From assembly GCA_003313425.1 (NCBI GenBank), contig NHZP01000007.1, forward strand, positions 1,302,001-1,366,000: a stretch of 64,000 nucleotides of DNA, written 5' to 3'. Positions 59,401 through 64,000 of the stretch are shown here, one piece after another. The position numbers were made by a program, and so were the translations under genes. Position 1 is the stretch's first letter; each line of letters starts with the position of its first letter. This DNA comes from Pseudopyrenochaeta lycopersici. Taxonomy: Eukaryota > Ascomycota > Dothideomycetes > Pleosporales > Pseudopyrenochaetaceae. The notes beneath the pieces are model-generated. The model saw only the letters and a list, made by a program, of their open reading frames with translations. It did no database searches and was not told the origin of the DNA.

Positions 59401-60245
59401 GTCTTTATGCACTTAAAGATAAACTACTAGATTACCTTCGTATTGAACTTACTTCTAAGCGTATAAGCAGTAAATATAGCGATAATTTGTTAGACCTAAG
59501 TTAGGTCGTTGCATATGTTGAAAGCGGCCTGGCTTGTTGCTGTAAGAAATGCAACAAGTCTTTAGATATATATATATATAAAGAGTACTAGTAAGCCTTT
59601 ACAAAGAAGTAGCTTATAAGATATTACTTAAAGTTTCTTTTAGTAAACATCGCGATGTTCATTTCTATAACAGACTATTGTCTAAGATCCAGTGCATCCA
59701 TTACAAAAAGAAATTCCCTAAGACTGATCGCTTGCTTAAGTGCGTAGCCACATCTTCTGCTACTATTAAATTAAGCTCTAACAAGCCCAGTCACTTTAGA
59801 AGCAAGCATCCTTAGTAAGACGTTTATCGATTGGCAAGACCTATCTGAGTTGCGGAATAGGAGTCACCTTCATAATTTCATTGCAATTATTCTCGATGAA
59901 GACCCGATACAACTCGAGGCCTTGATAATCTAATCAAATTGTCTAAGCTAGAGGGGACGATGAGGTTCCCAAGGGAACGAAAGCAATATCTCCAGAAGTT
60001 TCTGAGAGAAACTAGTTGTTTTTATATCGATGAAAGCGATTTGTTGGTACATATACCACATGGCAGTACTTGAGAGCTACTCAGGTTTTGATAATATTCT
60101 CATAAGGCATAACTTTGTGAAAGCGTGATTGTCCAATCATGTATATGATCTATTCTTATGCATGATGCGCCATAAGCTTCACCATTACTTTGCACACGAC
60201 GCCTTAATGTTCTGCGCGCCTACTTAGGTAATTAGAAGGCGAGTA
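59401..60245. other. AT-rich, stop-rich DNA without a gene
   Basis: Strong A/T bias with frequent TAG/TAA in all frames. A (TA)n microsatellite sits at 59566-59581. A possible remnant around 59690-59815 carries a C-x2-(Y/C) ... H-x4-H shape, but this is too weak to name. Confidence 0.4.
59566..59581. repeat. (AT)n microsatellite
   Basis: Fifteen to sixteen bases of alternating A and T, within AT-rich DNA. Confidence 0.75.
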
Positions 60246-60473
60246 TCAGGTATTGATGCGCTTTTCAATGCAACAATCAGGCACTGTCATCTCCCTATGC
60301 TCTTGACTTTCCAACATTGCTTCCGCTTGTCGCTGTTCTGATACCTTAATTGATTTGACCAAAGATGGGAAGAGTAGACCATTAACTGGATCCTGACGAA
60401 CTCGGTAGAACGAGTATAATGTATCTCTGTAAGAAAGGAACGGCGGAGGCTTTCGATCTGTTCTTCTGTTCAA
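60246..60473 (-). pseudogene. Copy C: C-terminal fragment related to copy A
   Basis: On the minus strand YRDTLYSFYRVRQDPVNGLL and then SEQRQAEAMLESQEHRE align with DTLYSFYRV and LEQWQAELNLGNQEPKE of copy A. A CCTTTCTTACAG just before the shared part looks like an intron acceptor. This copy keeps better GC content and no internal stop over this part, so it may be a less mutated relative or a terminal exon. Confidence 0.45.
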
Positions 60474-60700
60474 ATCTGTTGATCAGATGACGAGTTTCGG
60501 CCACAGCTGCACTGCGAATGGAGACGAGGAGACAAAGAAGACACAGATCCGCAGCATGGTACGGCAAAAAATCTAATAAGCCAATGCGAATTTATCGATT
60601 ATTGCCAAGTCAAGACCATAACAACAATTTCCTCATCTCGTCTTCCTTCCTCAACGCATCACACCAGGCGAAAACAGTCAACGAAAATGTAAATTAGTGT

Positions 60701-60718
60701 TCGCGTACATCGGAGATA
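60701..60718 (-). repeat. Short duplicate of the U2 3' end
   Basis: The 18 bases TCGCGTACATCGGAGATA at 60701-60718 also form 61031-61048, the 3' end of the U2 gene; both are preceded by CAACGAAAA at nearly the same distance. It looks like a remnant of a second U2 3' region. Confidence 0.55.
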
Positions 60719-61030
60719 TGGCCTGTCGAAAGAATGGTCAGGGGGAAATAGGGAATACCTTCATTCCATCTTTGAAACCTCAACAGACGAGTGATTTTGC
60801 AGTAGCCGACGCCCAGGAAGCTCAACAAGACAGAAGCTGATCACCCGAGAGGGCCTGATGCTGGAAGCGGATAAGGTTTTTGCTAAATATTGACCAAGGG
60901 TTGGGAGCGAAAGGCGTGAATCATGTCCAGAGAGCACAGCCACAAGCCGACGCGACCATCTGAATCTCATCCACGGAGCACACTCTCGTCTTTGGTGAGT
61001 CACACAAGGTAACGCAACCAACGAAAAAAG

Positions 61031-61214
61031 TCGCGTACATCGGAGATAGTGCAATACCGACGACACTGTGCCTTCAGCTATGAGCAAGCCCAGGGAGCTG
61101 AGGACTGATTTCAAAAATAAGAATAATCATGAAAGACCCCTTGAGGTCGTTCCAGCGATTAAACTGAAAAGAACAGATACTACACTTGATCTAAGCCAAA
61201 AGGCAAAGAGAGCT
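61031..61214 (-). ncRNA. U2: U2 spliceosomal snRNA
   Basis: The minus strand reads CTCTCTTTGCCTTTTGGCTT, AGATCAAGTGTAGTATCTGT and TCTTTTCAGTTTAATC, the almost invariant 5' third of U2. GTAGTA, which pairs with intron branch points, is at 61183-61178. A stem of CGACCTCAAGGGGTC type follows and an Sm-like site (TTATTTTTGA) lies at 61120-61111, then 3' stem-loops ending about 61031. The 5' end is placed near 61214 by comparison with yeast U2 and may be off by a few bases; the 3' end is approximate. It pairs with pre-mRNA branch points in the spliceosome. Confidence 0.93.
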
Positions 61215-61246
61215 AAGGAACAGAAGAGAGGACGAGGGAGGGCGGG

Positions 61247-61254
61247 TTTATATA
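61247..61254 (-). promoter_or_regulatory. TATA box of the U2 gene
   Basis: TATATAAA on the minus strand lies 33-40 bases before the inferred U2 start, the position expected for a fungal pol II snRNA promoter. Confidence 0.7.
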
Positions 61255-61820
61255 GACGACTGTGGTGGGCTCGTGCGCGTAAGCGAGGGATCACGTGAAA
61301 CTGGAGCCTGCTGGAGCCGAGCGAAGCCTACGGGTAACTCCGGCGAGTGTTCCATTGGTTGGAATGCAATTTTTTGCTCCCACGCACATGCTCAGTATCC
61401 AGCCTCGTCATCTCAATCACGATTCTCTGATATTGCTCTCTGAAGTGGTTGGGCTATCGCGATATCAGTTGCACTTGGCTACTATGTTGAAGATTCGTTT
61501 AGTTATGTGGCTACCCACGATATTCGTTATGGCGATTAAAGATGAGGATGACGTACTTCGCGTGGACAAGCTGACATGAATGTGTACGAAACCTCTGCTA
61601 TTGCAACAACACAAGCACTCCACTATCAATTGGTGATATTGTGATGGAGTGCGGAATGTCCATACCTTCAGCGCGCCAAGTAGCCCTACCGACTACGTCA
61701 TGAAGAACGCATGATTCGAATGACTACGCGAATCACTTCAGGCCTCATCAACACAAATACAGCAATCTACACTGCGTGCCTCCAGCCTCACTTGATGTAG
61801 AACAAATCTCGTGCATAGTC
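61255..61820. other. Divergent intergenic region between U2 and the tocopherol-cyclase-like gene
   Basis: It holds the upstream regions of both genes. ORF 61295-61579 has no recognisable motif. Confidence 0.4.
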
Positions 61821-62852
61821 ATGCAACATCACGCTCCCCATCACAACGCAAAATTTGAAGGCTACTACTCCAAGTTTGACCTCGCCAGCGGCTCTCACAT
61901 CGCTCTTATCATTTGCTCAGTCCCCAATGCCTCGTCACGCCCGCACATGGTCTCCTTCACATATTACCCTAAAGATGGCAAACCAATATTTCAAAGAGAG
62001 CACTTTGTCGAAAACATTGAGCGCGTGAACACGGATGAAAAATCAAAAGCGTTTGAAGTCCAGGTCCCAGGAATGGGATACATGAAAGTCGCGGCTGACA
62101 GGACGGCGAGATATAAGTTAGAAGCGGAAGATTGGACATTCGAAGCGCAGAGCGACAGCATCACAGCATGGCGAGAGGACAAAAATACACCTGAAGGGTG
62201 GATTATCAATCTCCCCTTACCGTTGCATTGGCACGTCCACTCTCTCTGCTCACCTGCCACATTCACCTTGTCCATACCCCCCCTCGGCGACGCTCTCCCA
62301 GCCACAGACCGCGCCAACAAAGCAACCATCCACCAAGAGAAGAACTGGGCAAACAGCTTCCCAGACGCACACATGTGGGTGCAAGCCTGGGACGCCGCCG
62401 AAAACCGCGGAATATGTCTCGCTGGCGGAAAAATCCTATACAACACCGCCTACATGCTAGGCTACCGCTCTCCATCTCTAAACCTAGACTTTGTGCCCCC
62501 ATTCTCCGTCTCGTACCTCAATATACTCTCCCCATTTATGAGCGTCAAGAATGACTGGGACGCCCGTACGTTTTCTATCTCGATATCAGACTACTTTTAC
62601 AAGCTCGAGCTCAAGGCACACGCGCCGAAAGAGCCGGGCTGGTTTGGCCTCGCGAGTCCGTTTCCAGATGGCCATCGAGCGAACTTCTGCAGGGAGAGCT
62701 TTATGGCGACGATTGAGCTTGAGATATTCGAGAGGCAGGGGTGGATGCCGTGGAGTGCGTGGAAGAAGGTCAAGACGGACAAGTTTGAGGGCGCGAGTTT
62801 GGAATTTGCGGCAGGGTATTATCCGGAGAGGGGAGAGAAAAAGAAGGAATAA
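61821..62852 (+). CDS. Tocopherol-cyclase-like beta-barrel protein
   Basis: A single exon of 343 residues. The open frame reaches 61776, but the first ATG is at 61821 (MQHHAPHHNAKFEGYYSKFD), and the conserved start follows at once. The segments FEGYYSKFDL, HQEKNWANSFPDAHMWVQAW and AGGKILYNTAYMLGYRS match the pattern of plant and bacterial tocopherol cyclases, where the K-N-W-x-x-S-F-P-x-x-W/M-x-W-x-Q motif sits in the barrel. The usual lipid-binding barrel could explain it. Fungi make no tocopherol, so the reaction here is unknown; a lipocalin-like carrier or isoprenoid-related enzyme are options. No signal peptide or membrane helix. The C-terminus is Lys/Glu-rich. Confidence 0.72.
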   Translation: MQHHAPHHNAKFEGYYSKFDLASGSHIALIICSVPNASSRPHMVSFTYYPKDGKPIFQREHFVENIERVNTDEKSKAFEVQVPGMGYMKVAADRTARYKLEAEDWTFEAQSDSITAWREDKNTPEGWIINLPLPLHWHVHSLCSPATFTLSIPPLGDALPATDRANKATIHQEKNWANSFPDAHMWVQAWDAAENRGICLAGGKILYNTAYMLGYRSPSLNLDFVPPFSVSYLNILSPFMSVKNDWDARTFSISISDYFYKLELKAHAPKEPGWFGLASPFPDGHRANFCRESFMATIELEIFERQGWMPWSAWKKVKTDKFEGASLEFAAGYYPERGEKKKE

Positions 62853-63102
62853 TGAAGCGCCTAGTGTCTGAACACGACGTGCTTCAAGAATAACTGCAAT
62901 GGGAGGACTTTGAAATTATACTCAACCAGGAAAATATCTATTGGAACTTTTGTGTATCGATGCGTTGCTAATGCACCATCCTACGCTATGCTTATTTACG
63001 AAGCGTAAATTCTCATATCACATACACTACATAAGACCAAAACAACAATTCTGGTTTTGTCGCTAATCTCTGATGAGGTCGTCGATAGCTAGGTGATGGT
63101 GC

Positions 63103-64000
63103 CTAGGTCTTGAACACAGTAGCCTCACTCCACCGAGATGCTGCCTTTGCTCTGTAGTCGTCCTTCACCTTGGTCTCGCTCTTCCACTCGTCTAACAAAG
63201 CTAAGCCTGCTTCAGCCTGCTCTTTTGTAATGCCAGGGAGGTCCAGCGTCTTCTTCAAGTCCTCTTCATTCTGGCTCTTTGAGCTGCTGTCGAGAAGGAA
63301 TCGAACATTATAGGCGGATTGAAGGTTCGATGCACTCTCGGAGTGCTTTTTCAAGAAGTCATTGTTATAGGCTTTGAGATCAGCACCCGCAGGTGGTGTG
63401 GTGAAAGACTCCTTGATGACTTGGGACACCTGTGAGGGGAGAGGCTCAGAGAGTTTGCTGACTGCGTAATGTTAGTATGATGGGTGACAGGTCTGGGGGT
63501 AAACAGCCATACTAGCTTGATGGAAGCGGACACTCTGTTCATGCAGCTTCGGGTTTTCTGGGTCAATCTCTCGTGCTGATTGCAGGCATTTCAGAGCCTG
63601 TAGGTACTTATCTATGAGATGATTAGCACAACGTCAATCCAATGCATGAAGAGGACATACTTCTCCTAAGGTAGACCTCGAAGCCCACATTCTGAGCCTC
63701 AATAATTTGTGGGCTCAGCTCAAGCATAGGCCGCAAGAACCTCAATGCTGCCTCCAAAGGCTCCTTGGTCTGTAATAGCTTCTCGCCGTTCGGGTCTGTG
63801 TCTTCTTTCTTTGTCTCCCCATCGTCTCCCTTCGCAGTGGCTTTTGCGGCAGCTGCGGCCTTCTTCTCCGCCTCCGCCTTCTCCGCCTTCTCCTTCTCCT
63901 TCTTTGCTTTCTTTTCCGCCTTCTTTCGCTCTACAGGGTCCAGATTCTCCAGATTGACCTGATCTCCACGCGCTATCCGAGGATCATCGGCCAGTTTCAG
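63103..64000 (-). CDS. NAA15: NatA auxiliary subunit NAA15 (Nat1), 3' part
   Basis: Exons 64000-63661, 63611-63513 and 63461-63103 form one frame; the 5' part lies outside the window. The visible part begins LKLADDPRIARGDQVNLENL, then a Lys/Glu/Ala-rich linker (KKAEKKAKKEKEKAEKAEAE), DPNGEKLLQTKEPLEAALRFLRP and a TPR-like pair of helices (YLQALKCLQSAREIDPENPK) before the C-terminal helices and the stop at 63103-63105. Order and motifs match the C-terminal third of NAA15, the ribosome-bound scaffold of the N-terminal acetyltransferase NatA. The two introns (63612-63660 and 63462-63512) restore NKYLQAL and FHQAISKLSE. Converges with the tocopherol-cyclase-like gene, 250 bases away. Confidence 0.88.

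Noticed and set aside
54400..60700. Named transposon (Tc1/mariner, hAT, gypsy or LINE)
   Set aside because: I found no integrase, reverse transcriptase or DDE motif in the remnants, so no class can be given.

Overview
The window is nuclear DNA of a filamentous ascomycete (Pezizomycotina). The genes carry short introns of mostly 46-74 bases with GT..AG ends and CT(A/G)AC-like branch sites, the U2 snRNA has a fungal 5' end, and the gene set (Ssd1/GUL-1 type, Rds1 ferritin-like, fungal 7-TM rhodopsin-fold protein, GPI protein) is typical of moulds. A Dothideomycete is plausible but cannot be proven from the sequence alone. I rebuilt 18 protein genes by joining exons at splice sites that restore conserved motifs; two run off the window ends.

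Layout. 1-13.9 kb, all on the plus strand: the 3' part of an MDM1/SNX13-type membrane-contact protein, a complete ZNFX1-type helicase with CCCH, NFX1 and RZ zinc fingers, and a phenol-2-monooxygenase-like flavoprotein. 13.9-24.4 kb is gene-poor: a 7-TM rhodopsin-fold protein and a secreted flavin oxidoreductase lie among long non-coding stretches. 24.4-36 kb is compact: a small GPI-anchored protein, a divergent SDR / G-patch pair, a divergent RTT107 (BRCT) / peroxisomal alpha-beta-hydrolase pair, and a small single-TM protein. 38.7-46.3 kb holds GLE1 and SSD1, divergently transcribed. 48.2-53.7 kb holds an Rds1 ferritin-like protein, a BSC6-like MFS transporter and a GliT-like disulfide oxidoreductase.

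54.0-60.7 kb is different: visibly AT-rich, without an intact gene, with a three-copy ~109-bp minisatellite, an imperfect inverted repeat, in-frame TAG/TAA stops of the kind expected after repeat-induced point mutation, a 15-bp coding-type tandem repeat and remnants of at least two unrecognised protein families. One remnant carries a cysteine array that matches the first zinc cluster of CXC domains. The block ends beside a U2 snRNA gene (minus strand, with a TATA box). 61.8-64 kb holds a tocopherol-cyclase-like protein and the 3' part of the NatA auxiliary subunit NAA15.

There is no operon logic and I see no secondary-metabolite cluster. RNA biology is well represented (ZNFX1-type helicase, GLE1, SSD1, G-patch protein, U2 snRNA), but the genes are mostly independent housekeeping units. 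The 54-61 kb block is the part most likely to hold something undescribed.
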